Assembly (NCBI GenBank): GCA_014773175.1
Contig: VXCM01000270.1
Coordinates: forward strand, 248,001 to 312,000
Length of the DNA: 64,000 nt
Source: Lucifuga dentata
Lineage: Eukaryota > Chordata > Actinopteri > Ophidiiformes > Bythitidae
Direction: 5' to 3'
Part shown: positions 13,601 through 28,003 of the stretch, piece by piece
Layout of the letters: the number at the start of each line of letters is the position of its first letter
Numbering within the stretch: the stretch's first letter is position 1
The notes under the pieces: generated by a model
Seen by the model: the letters and a program-made list of their open reading frames with translations, nothing else
The model's database searches: none
Told to the model about the DNA's origin: nothing
Translations under genes and position numbers: made by a program

Positions 13601-16600
13601 TCTTATGGTTATGTTGCAGTGATCTTTGAAGAGTACTTCCTTGGAGTTCACTTGGTAACAGGAGTTGCCATGTCTCCTCCAACCCTAAAAGAAAGTCAGT
13701 GTTGGACTTTTAGTCATATTCACAAACATATGTAGCCAAAATCTGACTGTTCTGCTAACAGATGCATAAGATCACGAGAAATTAGAAAAAAAATGTGATC
13801 ATTTCAAATCTGATTGGGTCACTTTCACGTCAAATTATCAGGCAAGGGGCCGCAATGTGAACAGTCAGAATTCATTTGTGTTTGATCATGCTTAACTGTG
13901 CTAGTTGCTATTTAGCATTCATACATCTTCATGCACAGATGTGCCATCGATAGTTACTAACAGACCTGTAGCTCTGCAGGTCTGTAACAGCTGACCAACC
14001 ATCATCTGACCTCAATCCTCCACAATTCTTGAAACACACACTTAGCGTGCTTTCACCTCTACCTGTTAAATTAACGTTCAGTCAGGGTTTGTTTCCCCCC
14101 CTTGGTGCACTTCGTTTCTGCAGGTCTGAACACAGCAATCACACCCTGGGTGTGGACCAAAACCAACGCACTGAGACTGTTTTGAGGAGGGGACCTCGGT
14201 CCGGTTCTAAATGAACTGTGCGGTTCCTTTGTGTTCTGAACTTGATTCAAGCTACTTCCAAACCAACTACAGATGGAGAAATTATTGATATTTTGATTGA
14301 TCCAGAACCAGAAAAGGTGGTAACAACCAATCGTCCTAACACATCTCCAGATAAACGTGTTGAAGGTTAGCATGTGGTTGTACAGTATGTGCTCAGTATG
14401 TGCTCCATTCTCCTGCTCAGCCATTTGAAGGCAACATGTCATAATGTGAAGCAACATGTTGTTTTCCAGTCAAATTCAGCTTCTGCTACCTTTCTTTGAG
14501 TATGGACCAAATCATGACTAGGAAAGTATCCTAATTCCATCTTTGTTCCATGTCCTCAGACATTTCTGACCAATGAGCAGAGGGAGCGTTCTCACATCAC
14601 TTTCTGATGTAGTTTGGTTTGCGGCAAATGCAGCATTGTAACAATTTTGTCCTGATTCAGACAAACAAACTTCAGGTCTGAAAACACCCTTAAAGTGCTG
14701 TTTACTGAATTTCATGACTGACTGTGTGCATACAGGTTGACACATAATGTTATTAGCTGCTGCAAATGTTCATGTGTGGATCCTTTAAGGACAGACATTT
14801 TCACCCTCATGTTGTGTATGGGTCACTTACAAACATGGTGAACAGACAGGTAAGATCTGAGGAAATGTAGGATCTGATGAAAAGTTTAAGGCCTTTATTG
14901 GGAATGTAGACTTCATGTCTGGACATCAATCACATGATATAATGAGCTAATTCTGTTAGGTGAATAAAAATTTGTCTACAACAATTATATAACCCACTGA
15001 AAATGAAGGCAAGTATGCAAAATTAAGTCATGGAGACAATACTTACACCCTCAAGTGGACATCCAGCTGCCTCAGACGCAGCTTCCTTAACTTCTCCTTT
15101 CATCTGACACATGAAAGGTAATCTTTGACCGCAATTTCCAACCCACCAGCCATGAGACTGTGGAAAACAGATTTTAAAAACCCAAACATAACAAACTGAT
15201 CAGAAGATCACAAAAAAAGCAAACACACATACCCCACAAAAGGCACTATACACAAAAAGCAGGTGAGGCTATACGTGAGGTTACACAAAAATTCATGCAC
15301 CTCTCCAGAGTAGAAGACACAGCTGGAAGCCTGGGTGGGTTGGGTTGGTTGGCCTGTGTGCCAGTACATGAAGGTGACGGGTGCCTGGTCGACCCACTTG
15401 AAGACAGTGGAGTTAATGCCTGTACCACTCAGACCAATCCACACATCCAACAACTGGCCATCTGATGCACCACAACATACACACATACACATGTCACTTT
15501 ATGGAAACTTATAACTCAAACAGCAAAGGCAGGGGTCTGGTAAGAACACACTGAGAATTCAATCCTCATTTCCTTCCCAGTGTTTTACAGAACAATGTCC
15601 AACTTCAATATATAAGCTTGCGCGAAATCATGAAATACTTTTCTCATAAGTTTCCAGTGAAAATTAACTTCATTTGTAAATTTCCCAAACTCAAAAGTTA
15701 TGTTGAGACAGGTGGAAAAATCATCCTTAAATCAAGACAATATTGTCTGCTTTTGCAAAAAAAAACAACAACCTTGAAACAATCCAAACTACACTGAACA
15801 CAGAAAATTCACAATAGATGATATTTAAAAGAAAAGTTAAGATTTCAGGGAATTGATAAGTTAAATAATTTGCCATGCTGTCCTTTCTATATGGGAACTT
15901 GAATATGACATGAGATATTTACCTGCATGGAAATTAATGCTGATCAGCTCCATGCTGTCAAAGGAGTGGAGGCTGGCCAGAGAGCCTCCTCCTCCTCCTC
16001 CTCCTCCTCCTCCTAACGCACTGCAGTGTGAGATGGCATCTGTAAAGGTACGAGGCTCGTCCTTCACCAACTTATAACACCAGCCATTCCACGGCACCCA
16101 ACCGTCTGAACAAACTGTGTCCTTATACACAGCGGACTCTGGAGAGGAAGAGAGATGAACAGATGAAGGAGAGAGAGAGAGAGAACAAGGTACTGACACT
16201 GCTACATCCAACACAAACTTTATGTACTATATGACAATTTAATTCCCAGTAGCATGAGGTTGTAAGGATCAGTCACTCAGTCACACTTATATGACTAAGA
16301 ATTTGGACATGGAAAGGAAGTTAGAGTGATGATAATAATGATAATAATAGTGGTAATCAGTGTTTCCTATACATAGGCTTTACTTGACCTGCCCAGGTTT
16401 CGCGGGACGACCCAGCCTTAAAAAAAAAAAAAAAAAAAANAAAAAAAAAAAAAAAAAAATACAGCTGCGATACTGCTGTCACACACACTGACGCACACAC
16501 ACAACGAGAAGATGAACGGCGACATGTATATTTCATTTCAATGCACATTAATCAACATCTAACCGTAAAAACAGAAACCTGTGTCTTTGGCACCAACATC

Positions 16601-19600
16601 CTGAGAACTGTATGAAGTTGAAATTTGGCAGGTTCGTTGCTCAGGACATAAGGATGTGCAGTGTCGCATGTGAAGTTGTTTGGATGAAAAATCTCTGTCT
16701 GTGAACTGTTTCCCATCATAGGCTCTACTTGGGCGGCCTGCCCAGTAGATCATAAGATAAAATCCAAATTGTGGGACAGAAGGTAGACCCAGCCTTAAGA
16801 AACAGGGTACACAGCGTGCCTGCCCACTGCCACAAGTAAATTTTCATCCTGTGGAAAACACTGATAATAATAATGGTACAACTGCATTTTCTTCTGGAAT
16901 CTGCAGGATTATTATTTTCTCTGTTTGCTGCTATCATTTTATTCTTGTGAAGCCTGTCCATGTTCAATATATGAAGGAAAAAATAAAAAAAACTTGGTCA
17001 CAAAAAAAAAACCAACAAAAAAACAAAAAACCACAAACGCAGCAGCTAACACACCTGTCGTCGCTGTCCGAGAGGCATTAACACTCTTCTTGCAGATGTA
17101 CGGCAGCCGTTTGTTGCACGACTCGGACTCATAGTTCTGATTGGAGTTCAGCACTCCGCAGTCTGACTCAAAAAGACTGGAGGTGGACGGCATTCCTGTC
17201 AAACACAACCACACACACACAAAAAACAAAAAGAGTCAAATATCACCAACAGATTGTGAGTAAGGTAGCATCTTTCTGTGTGAAATAAATGTGTTATCTT
17301 GAAACGCCAATTTAATGCAATGCTGACATTTTAGCGACCATAAAAAGCTTGTATCAGTATAGGGCCAGATGGTTGTCGTGTCCTTGAAAATCAGACTGCA
17401 GGTTAAGGACAAAGCCTCTCTCTGACATGCAAAAAAAACAACACAATGTATTACAACGCTTTACAAATCCTTCCATTCAGTACTATTAATGGGCTATTCA
17501 GCAACACTAACACTCATAATGGCTCACTGTGTCCAATAACTGGCCACAATGAGCTTGTTATAACACTGGCCTTATTGTTTTTCTGACTGACACAAGTCTC
17601 GGTTTGTAGAAGAGCAACGACATCAGCAAATCAGAACAGGATGCAGGTTTAGTTTGAGATGTTTCAAACAGCTGAAAGTGAAAGCATATATGAAAGTAAA
17701 TTATCCTTCATACTGCTACGCGTACAAGTATATATGCAACATATTTTTTTTTAACAGTTTTAGGTTTACATGTGCCTGTATTGTTTAGTATCTATTTAGT
17801 CTGTGTTGTTGTGCTTAAAGCCACTTAAAGGACTAAACAGTAGTTTTGCATGTTTGAGCAAAATGAATACTGCTTGCATACACGCTACATTATTGCCAAC
17901 CATTTTCCCAAAAAACAAAAAACAAACAAAAAAAAACTGCTGGAGCAGTACATTTTTAAATTGTTTTTTTTTCCTTCCTTCCTTTCAGGCAGTCATTGGT
18001 TTAGGTTCATTCAGTGGACTGTAAAAATCAAATTGTACAGAATTGAAACATGCTTGACACAGATATTCCATCACAGTGAACAAAACATCTATTACATTTT
18101 TTGTCGAAGTCACTTAATTTAACCGATACAGCACAGAACTAGAAGAAGTATGTCTCCGCCAGAGAATCTAGTTCCAGGAGAAAATAGCTTTTACCAGAGA
18201 AATTAAAATGACAGTGCCTTCTATACGAGAACATGCGCATTAGCAGGCAAAATCTTGAATTTTAAGGTGTGTCTATCACCTGAACATTTGGTTTCAAAAA
18301 GATTAGAGTATATGGCAAAATAACACAAAAACTAAATTGGAAAATGGATGGTAGTAATGTTACATATACAGTATGTGACTAGTGTTTATTTTGCAAAACC
18401 ACTGGTATGGTCCTTTAACTTTGTACTTGTCAAAATATGAGTCAGGACCAAACACCTGCTACTGAGAGGCTCCCAGATTTGTGGCAGCCCTGAAATCAGC
18501 CCTTATTCCAAACCTTCCACCTCCAATCTTTACACAGATAACATTGGGAAATTAGGAAGTATTTTTAAAAAAAATGAAAAGCCAATCATATAACCATCAT
18601 ATTTCACCTTTTTCCCAGGACAGGTAGGAGAGAGGAGAACCGTCTGACCACTGCCAGCCCTGAGAAGTGTCTAACTGGTGAAGACCAATCCACATCTTCT
18701 CAGGCATTCTGTGCAGGCCCTCCAGTACTGCAGCACAGGAAAGGAACACAGATTTAAAAAAGGAAACTGTAAGTTTACGATAATATGAACCAATAAAATT
18801 ATTTTCAAACATATGCTGTTTATTTGGTACGTGACAGAAATTGTACATTCTAACAATCACACATCATATGACTGCGTTTGTGGAATAAATCTTTCAGACC
18901 AGCATTTCCAGCATTACAATGAGTAACCTTATAGACTTTGAATGCTGTCCTGAGCTTTTTAATGCACAACCGTTATCCGTTATAAGGGGTTTTTGAGAAA
19001 TGTGGCAAAAAAAAAAAAAAAATTAAAAAAAAAAGCAGTGACTGTGGTCATGTTGACAAACAGCTTGCAGATGAGAGGAGTCGAAGGGAAATGGTGAGAG
19101 TCATGAAAATAAAAAGAAAAAACCCCCAAACCAGGCAAACCATATTCAAATTGATCAATCCTGTGCAGAATGACATCTCTGAGAGCACCACTTACATGAC
19201 TTTGCTTTGAATCTTGAGACCATGTCGAGTACAGACATGCGGTCAAAGCCCAAGAAAGTGCTGCTCCAGCAGACACAAAAGCGTCAAAACTAGAGCATGA
19301 TGGAAGGATAAAATTTGTGGAAGCAAAATGAGTCTATGGTGACGTCAAAAGCAATGGTCAGTAGCAGCCATCACTGGTGACCAACTTCACCTCTTCGTGG
19401 TTTTAGATGGAAACTTTAGTCATGAGGCACAAACTGTATTGTCACAGTGGCTCCAGGAACGTGACAGTGTGTTTGCATTGATTCTGTGGCCTGCAACGTA
19501 CCCAGAGCTCAACCATATTTAGTATCTTACAGAAATCCAATCTGCAGCAACTGTGCAAGGCAATCATTTCCTCTCATGGTGTCCAGCACCTTTCATCATT

Positions 19601-22600
19601 CATGTCCAAATAAATTGGTGGAGGACTGAAGGATACAGTATGCGTACTGAATATAAACTCACAACTCAGTGTAACAAAACACATCGAACAACTGTAAACA
19701 GACTGAGGAGAGAGAATGGAGAAAGGTAAAACACTTAAATATGGAACATCAATCTGTCATTGTGTCATTAGAGCTGTCTTCTACTCAAACTTTCATTTAT
19801 TGTCATGGACACAATTTAAACTGCTACTACTCATGTTACACAACACTTGTTACTGGTTTTCAGCTGCCAGACTGAGGCAGTGACGAAGGTGTTTCACTGG
19901 ACAGCAACTTAAAACAATAACATGACATGACCGGAACGTTAAGATGCGATATTGTTACCACTGTTTCTACACACTTATAGCTGAGTCAAAAACCTGAAAC
20001 ACATTTCTGAGGAAAATTCAGCACGATCAACCTGCGAACAACAGAGCAAAACATCCTGCAAAACTTGTCTGAAATCATCTTGTTCGTCTCAGCTCTGTTC
20101 TAATGCCATGATGAAGAAGAGTTGAGGAAAGAATAAACAGAAAAATATTAAGAAGCAGGGAGGGAGGAGGAGGAAGAGGAGGAGGAGGAGGAGGAGGTGT
20201 ACAGCTTAAATCAGTCTTACAGGTTTTGGAGTACACTTCCTCTGGAGCAGACAGGCTGAGCAGATCAGCTCCCTGGCTCCGACATGAATCCAAAGCTTCC
20301 TGCCAGCTCACCGCTGCATTCGGAACAAACTCGTAGCAGGACTCTCCTTCTAGCCCTGCGAACAGAGTCTGGCAACCTTCCTCTGCAAAGACAAAGGAAG
20401 AATTTGAGCGCAGCTAAATGAGCTATTTATTTTGCTAATCCCGGATGAGTTTCAACACGATTTATTGCAAAGAAAATTAAGAAGAGAAAGAAAACAGTCT
20501 GCACCCATTCCATGTATTGCTGATATCATGATTGCACCTTGGACAATTAATTCTCATGCAGTGGAAGTGGAGGAGAAAGTTCAATTCTAATGACAATGAC
20601 ATTAAAAATTAATGAAATAACAGAATGCAACATGCCAGGTTTGAGACAGTGGCCCATCTTTCTGTCTTGGTCATAGTCGGAGGTGGTGGCACACCAGGAC
20701 AGCGGGGGGGAGTTTTCGTCCGGGAGGCATCCGTGATGCCAGCTGCCGTTGTAGCGGAAGGGGAATTCACAAGGGGAACCAGCAGAGTTCCCATTGATGG
20801 TGTGGACAACTACACCGAGAGCAGAGAGAAACACAAAGACCTACTAGAAGCTTCTAGCATTCATGTCACACTGAAAAAAAACCCAAAATCAATAAGTCAA
20901 TATGAAAGTGAATGAGAGTCGGTGTCTTATTACCAAACTGTCTCTTTATCATGAGTCACAAACATGAGTCCAGCAGAAGATTTTCATAAAGTGTGAAAAA
21001 TACAAAAAAAACTTAGACATTAAAAAGCTGAATCTTTCTTCGGCGACAATCCCTGGCAAACTTGTTTGGACAAAAACTGGCTTATATGTGTCTACGGAGA
21101 AGGAAGATGTATGAGGATTTTGCTTTGAGTGGCTTTTGCACTTGTAAGCAATGAAACTCTACACTGTAACACTGAGCTTAGATTTCTCACGCTGAATGAG
21201 CCAATGAGCAACGCTAGCATTGGATTCTGTGTATTGATAGATGAAAAGCAGTCGCTGTGCCTCAGCAAGGTTTTTAAATGCAGAACTTATTAAAATAAGA
21301 GAAATCAAAGTGTCCTCAGTGTAAAAAAGAAAAAAAATCTTACCAGGGAAGACAGAAGAATGTGTTAGCGAGTGTGTTTGCTCAAAGAGAAAAAGGAAGA
21401 AGAGATATGTTAAGGAGGGAAATGGTTTGAATTCATCAGAGAGGGGCAACACTTGGATTGGAAAATGGCTGAGAAATGCAGACTCATTGGCAATGTGAAC
21501 GCATCTGCACGTCTCTCTGGATCCACTCAATTTAATCTTAATATGGAGACAGCAAAACACACTCAGGGCGCAGCGTCGTCTTCTGCATATAAATCTGTGA
21601 AAATGAGTTTTGTGCTTTAATGCTTTCAAGCTGAGGGCAATCTTGGAACCTGATGAGCCTTTCCTCAGAAAGTCATCGATACAGACAACACTTTCTCTGT
21701 TTTAGCTACAGTTCTAATCAAAGCAGCAAATGGTTTGGAGTACAAAGATGTTAGTCAATTTATGTCATCAACTCCTCTGATTTTCTGTTTTCTGGGTTCG
21801 AGCAGATGGTTCATCTTTAGACTGTTTCCTGCTTTCCTGACAACATTTCACATTTTCTTTGTTTTCCGTGATGCGTCTGGGCGGTAGCTGATGAGTTACT
21901 GAACAAATATTATGTGCAACAAGCGCTGGATTATTTTAGTGTATGAACAGTGTTCAGCTGCTGGCTGTCAGTAATATTATGATATGTATGTCAAACATGG
22001 AAATAGTACTTTTAACCACCCTCCCAACACGTAACTTCATGCCTACATTTTCAGTGACCTCTTTCTTCTCTTCTTGATTAAATGTTTTGTATTCAAAATT
22101 ATCTACCATCAATACAAACTCTTTGTTGTAATCTGAATGCACAAATGTCATCACACACACACACACACAACGCCTATACCACGTCAGGCACAACAGACCA
22201 GGCCTTTGGCACAATTACATCTGGTCTGCAAGATGATTTTGATTTTCCACTGAGGGGGATTCCACCAGTTTTGCTGGTCATGTGGAGCATTTATAGCTAT
22301 AAATAGCCTCCTAGCTTTAGCATGTGAAAACAACTCTATAAAGGTTTTTGTGAAATCAGAAGGAGACAGGCAACGTCAAGTAAAAGGACCTCCGTGACAT
22401 CACAAGGATCATTTAAAGGCTGCTTAAAAATAAAGGTGGGAAGCTGTGCCAGGTATCTACCAATACACTGCTCTGTCTTGGAGTTTGGCCTGAAAGTTAT
22501 CAAAAGTTCATTTAGAATTTATTTAGGCTCATTTGTGACATGATTAAGGTTGTGCAGGAATGAAACGCATTTATCAGACTGGAGCTACAGGTGGTAAAAC

Positions 22601-22779
22601 ATTAAATAACTTTTTGTGGATTAAATAAATTATGAAAGATTGTGATCCATGGACTCAAAAAAAAAACCCACTTTCAATAGAGACTTTCTGCAGTATTTGC
22701 AGCTTAACTCTATTTTAAAAATGCCTACTGCTAAAGGTACGAAATTTAGATCTCAAAGTAACCGTATGGAATATGACCT

Positions 22780-22828
<49 letters not shown>

Positions 22829-25800
22829 ACCACAGCATATCTTAGAAAACACAAAAAAACAGAAAACACAACAGCGATGTGAAATCGTGTAGAGGACAAG
22901 TGTCACATTATAAATCAAAATAACACACTTATTTGTTTTTTGTTCAATTACCTTTTTGACTCATCACACAGCTGAGTAGAAACACTTATCTTATCTGGAA
23001 CTCCTGCAATGGGAGTATCTCAAAATTCAGGTTTGTGGAAAGATTGTGTTTCAAAACCGAACACAAACCAGGAAGTAGTGTAAGTCTGGAAAAAACAGAA
23101 ATCTCAGAAGCTAATCAGTAAATCTCGAGTCACTGGTAACGATTAATAATCCTATCAACACCTGATAGTCAGCTAAAGGGTGTAATAATTTAATGAAATG
23201 GTAACATCTCATGTCGTGCTGTGGGACAGTAAAATGTAACTTGAAAATGTTTTATAATTATTTAAATTTTTTTTTTGGCTGACCACTAAATGCCTTATAT
23301 AGTATTTATCATATAGAGCAAGAGGAGCGTTGGTTTTGTGTTCTGGTGTTTCTGTTAGTGGACATCACGTTACGTTTTACTGGTAAACACACACACACAC
23401 AAAAAAAAAAGAATGAGAAATGTAAGTGTTTANTACGTTTTACTGGTAAACACACACACACACAAAAAAAAAAGAATGAGAAATGTAAGTGTTTAGGCTA
23501 AGTCATTTCAATAAAGCAGATCTTAAAGGACCATACCGGTAGTTTTGCATGTGTGAGCCTAATAAATACTACCCGCGTACATCTTACATTACTGCCAACC
23601 ATTTTAAAAAGCATACTCCTGGAGCAATACATTTTAGATTTGTTTTTCCTACCTTCTAGGCAGCCAGTGGTTTCAGTTAACTCATTATGCTACTGAAAAA
23701 AAAAAAACAGCTTGTGAAGACTTGAAATGTGTTTAAGCTAGGTAATCCATTACACCAAACCATACACCATTTTTTATTTATTTTTTTGTCAAAGTTACTT
23801 AATTAAACAGATCCAATGCAGACCTACAAGAAAATGATGTCTCCATCAGGGAATACAGTCCCAGGAGAAAAGACATTAAAGTAAAATGACTACACTTTGA
23901 CATGCGTGTTATCAGGCATAACACTGAATTTTAAGGCAGGAGTATCACCTTGAACATTTGATTTTGCACAGTTTTATGCTTCTGAAACAGCTAGCAGTAA
24001 CATAACGTGTATGTGGGTGGTATTTATTGGGCTCAAACATTAAAACTGCCAGTAAGGTCTTTTAAATGGGACATATTATAGATAGTTGTATGTTAATATT
24101 TTTATTTAGGGGGCTATTTTGGGACCACTGCCATGCTTTAATGTGCAAAAAGCACTTTCATCTGCTTCTGTTCTCTGTTTCTTCTGCACCGCTGTGCACA
24201 CTGAGTGAACACGGGCCATTTTAGGCCCTGTCTCTTTGAGCCCCCTCCCGAAAGACCTACTGTGTTTTGATTGGCCAGCTGCATCGTGACTGAACTGGCA
24301 ATGCCCACAGACTGTGAAACATGGATGATGGTGAAATACTCGCTCACCAGCTTTGTACTTTGTAGTTGTGCAAATTCAAATGATGATGTAAAGATGTTAG
24401 AGATGTAAAGGGCGAAGCAAAATTAAGCTTTCAGGTTAAGACCTTTGGGTTGGCCTTCCTGGATGTATTTCTGTCTGTGTGAACCTCAAGTTTTGCAACT
24501 TCGACAACGTTCAACACATTCTCCCTGCTATATTGCACAATAAAAATGAGAGAAAAATAACAAAAAGCATAATATGTGCCCTTTCAGAATGATAAGTAGC
24601 CAGTTATGCAGCTGTCCATTAAGGTTACTTCCTCAGACATGTCAGAAATGTGCAGTTTATGAACCGAACAAAATAATCTACAGTCTTTAAGCGTTTCCTG
24701 CTGACAAACACAAAAGCAGTTATAAACGGTCTCCTAGCTGTGAAGCTCGACACAATAGTTGTATATTATGGATAATTAAATAAACAGAAAAGGAGATTAC
24801 ATATGAGAGTTTATGAAATTCCTTTCCTTTGCAAAACAGAGATCCCATTATACTTTTGAAACTGTAAATACAAATGCTTTGAGAGACGCATTGAATATGG
24901 CCTTCAAAACAAAAGTGAAAGTAAGGTTTTATTACAGTTATAGCGACAATCATAAGACACATCGACAGGAATTCCCCCAAAATACCAAAGGCATAGACGC
25001 TACCTCAGTTCAAACTCTGACATGCAGGCAGTCTCTGAAACTGTAATCTGACACACCAGTCACAGCTAAAATACTGATCATTGACCAGAATGACTCAACA
25101 CACCAGTCAGGTTCTGAAAAGAATTAAAGGACCATACCAGCGATTGTGCATATTTGAGCCTAATATAAACAATCTGCACACACTTTATGTTACTGACAAT
25201 ATAAACAATCTGCACACACTTTATGTTACTGACAATATAAACAATCCGCACACACTTTATGTTACTGACAACCATTTGCCAAAATATACTACTTTAGCAG
25301 TAATATTCTTTTTTCCTACCTTCCAAACTGCCATAATTTCAATTCATTCCAGTACGCTATTAAAATCAATTTATAGAGACTTAAACACGCTTCAGATCCA
25401 TCACAGCGAACAACAGGACTGTTACTTTTTTTTGGGGGGTTTTTTTGGTCAAAATAACTTTATTTAACCAATCCAACGCGGAGCTGCATGGAAGACAATG
25501 TATGTTTCCGCCAGGAAATATAGTCCAGGAGAAGATGGCTTTTACTGAGAAATTAAAACAACTGTGCCTTCTGCAATTGTATATAAGTGTTAGAAGGTGA
25601 AAGATTGCATGTTAAGGTGGATGTATCACCTGGACATTTGATTTTGAAAGATTAGTAGATTTGAAAATGTTTTGAAAACTGGGTGTTCAGTAATGTAATA
25701 TATGCGTGTTGTTTATCTTGAGCTCAAACTTGCACAATCACTGGTATTGTCCTTTAACAAAAGAACAGAGGAGACATGTCACTAAAGCCAGATGAAGATA

Positions 25801-27970
25801 TGCCTGTATACACAAGTGTATGAAGTTTGAGTCAATCTTCCCTGAATTCCAGAACGCAAGACATTGCACTTAACTTTATACACACACTGCATTTCACTCT
25901 GCTATCATTCCTTGGCTGATCATCTCCTCAGACATTAGACGTTGTAATGGATGCTTCAAGCACTTTCCCAGTGCTGGCACCTCTCCTTACATAAAGAAAA
26001 GCAAACTCACTGTGGTATGGCCTCTGGCAGATGTTGTCGTGGGATCCATCTCTTACCCAAACATCATCAACTTCCCGCTTGGCAGCAACTTTTCCATCGC
26101 TGACTGTCAGTCCCATCTGATACACGGTGTAAACAGTGCCATCCAGGCAACGCCACCACAGCAGGTTGCTAGAGCCACAGTCGAACAGGAACAACGTCTT
26201 GGTACGAACCTCCAATCCCAAGCAGAGGGAGGTTTCGACATGGAAGAGCCGGTGACCTGACCCCCACTTCCACAGCTGGGATCCACTGTTTGGTTGGCAG
26301 GAGGAGAGGCTCAGGCCCGCTGGAGCCTCTGCCACCAGACACTTCTCTGTGAGCGAGTGCTTGATGCTGAAAGCGTCCTCGTCTGTCATGATGATGGGAC
26401 AGAAAACACCAGAGAATAACAATAAACAGATGATTTTACCCCGACATCTCCCAAGTGCCCTCAGTCTGCATCACATATCAGCAGACATGAAAATGCTTAC
26501 ACAGTTTTCATGATGTCTTACCCTATGATGTGAGAATATATATCACAAACTGAAATCCTTGATAAAACAGCTCAAATTATTTGTTTATTCTGTTGTTTAC
26601 AATTTCTGAAATATTAAGCACTAACCACAATTGCAGCAAGTGATAATGTTAGTAAATCATCGAAGAGGTAGTATTACACCTCATTAATTATGAATGAAAA
26701 TGTGAGATTCATGAAATATGGAAGCCAGGGTAGATGATAATATATATATTTTTAACCACATGGAGTTTGAGTTCCTGTTTGTTTCCTATAACCCATAATT
26801 TTACACCTCAAAATGTGACATACTCTGGATGAAAGTCACTTTAAGGGGTTAAGGATGTGTTTATGGCATGATTAAAGCATTTTAACATTTTTTTCAGGGG
26901 ATATCCATTATCTTCTGATTGGAGTTTGTGCATCTGTTTACCACCTAAAACATTTTTAATCACTAATGCATTGCGAATTATTATTCCAGCACAATTTCAT
27001 GTCTAATTCTAAAATACACTGAAAGTTTGCATTCAAAATCTATAATCAAAATGCAGCAAATTACCAAAAAGTTTATTCGTTTTATGACACAACATCTTAT
27101 GTATGTTAGGTCAGGCTAAAATATAAACATGTTACATGTTTTTTTCCATTTCTTTCTACATTTTATGGGTGATGAGCAATTAGATGTGAATCTAATTTGA
27201 TTACTATTCATTTATCAATAAATTTTGATCAACCAACCAATCATTTATTGACAAAAATAGTGACAAATACCCTTCATGAGATCACGGAGTACAGAGTGAT
27301 GTGTTCAATTTGCTTGTTTTGTCTAAACAAGTTTATAACCAAGTTATTTAAATTACAAATGATGTAACATTTGAGAAACTGAAATCATCAAATATTTGGT
27401 ATTTTTACTTTTAAGAAACTTTCACATTTTCTTCAATGAGCTAATTAGATCATTGAAGAAAATGTATTACCTGGTTACCTGTTTCTACACTAGAATGATC
27501 CATTAAAAAAAAAAAAGTCATTGAAATCTGTGACTACAGAGTCAAATCACTGTTAGAAAACTTCTTCGTTTTGATTTATGTTGATATTGCAAATGTTTGA
27601 TTGGTATCCCATGTATCTGTGCTACAACTGTGTAATTGTGCTGGTGTCTTGGCCAGCTCTTGGAAAAGAGATTTTGAATCTCAGTGAGTTTTATCTGGTT
27701 AAATAATGGTTAAAAAAATAAATAAATAAATACACTGGTTGATACTATTAGTAGACATAACTTGTATAACTAGTTTGGGCTGTTTACAGCTGAAAATACA
27801 GGAAGCAATAAAACCTCCCACGAGCATACATGAGCCTACCAACCCACGGACAATAGCACAGAAACTAAAAGCACATGACAGATTCCAGCACTAAAACATT
27901 ATATGTTATAGAGCATAAACAGAAGATTACATAATATGAAATGTGTGTATCGATGTCCCGGGTCATACAA

Positions 27971-28003
<33 letters not shown>

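Larger units (their letters stand above)
20810..26010. other. ly75 intron 2 (5.2 kb), the largest intron in the window
   Basis: No supported exon inside. It carries the TG microsatellite, the 62-bp N-join duplication, two MITE-like copies (23523-24065 and 25124-25757) and CA runs near 22155. Open frames here are short and without homology that I recognise. Confidence 0.6.

Noticed and set aside
14071..14457. 128-residue minus-strand open frame in ly75 intron 9
   Set aside because: No recognisable family; the adjacent exons join in frame without it.
21159..21629. 156-residue minus-strand open frame in ly75 intron 2
   Set aside because: No domain, no splice context, low-complexity T-rich composition.
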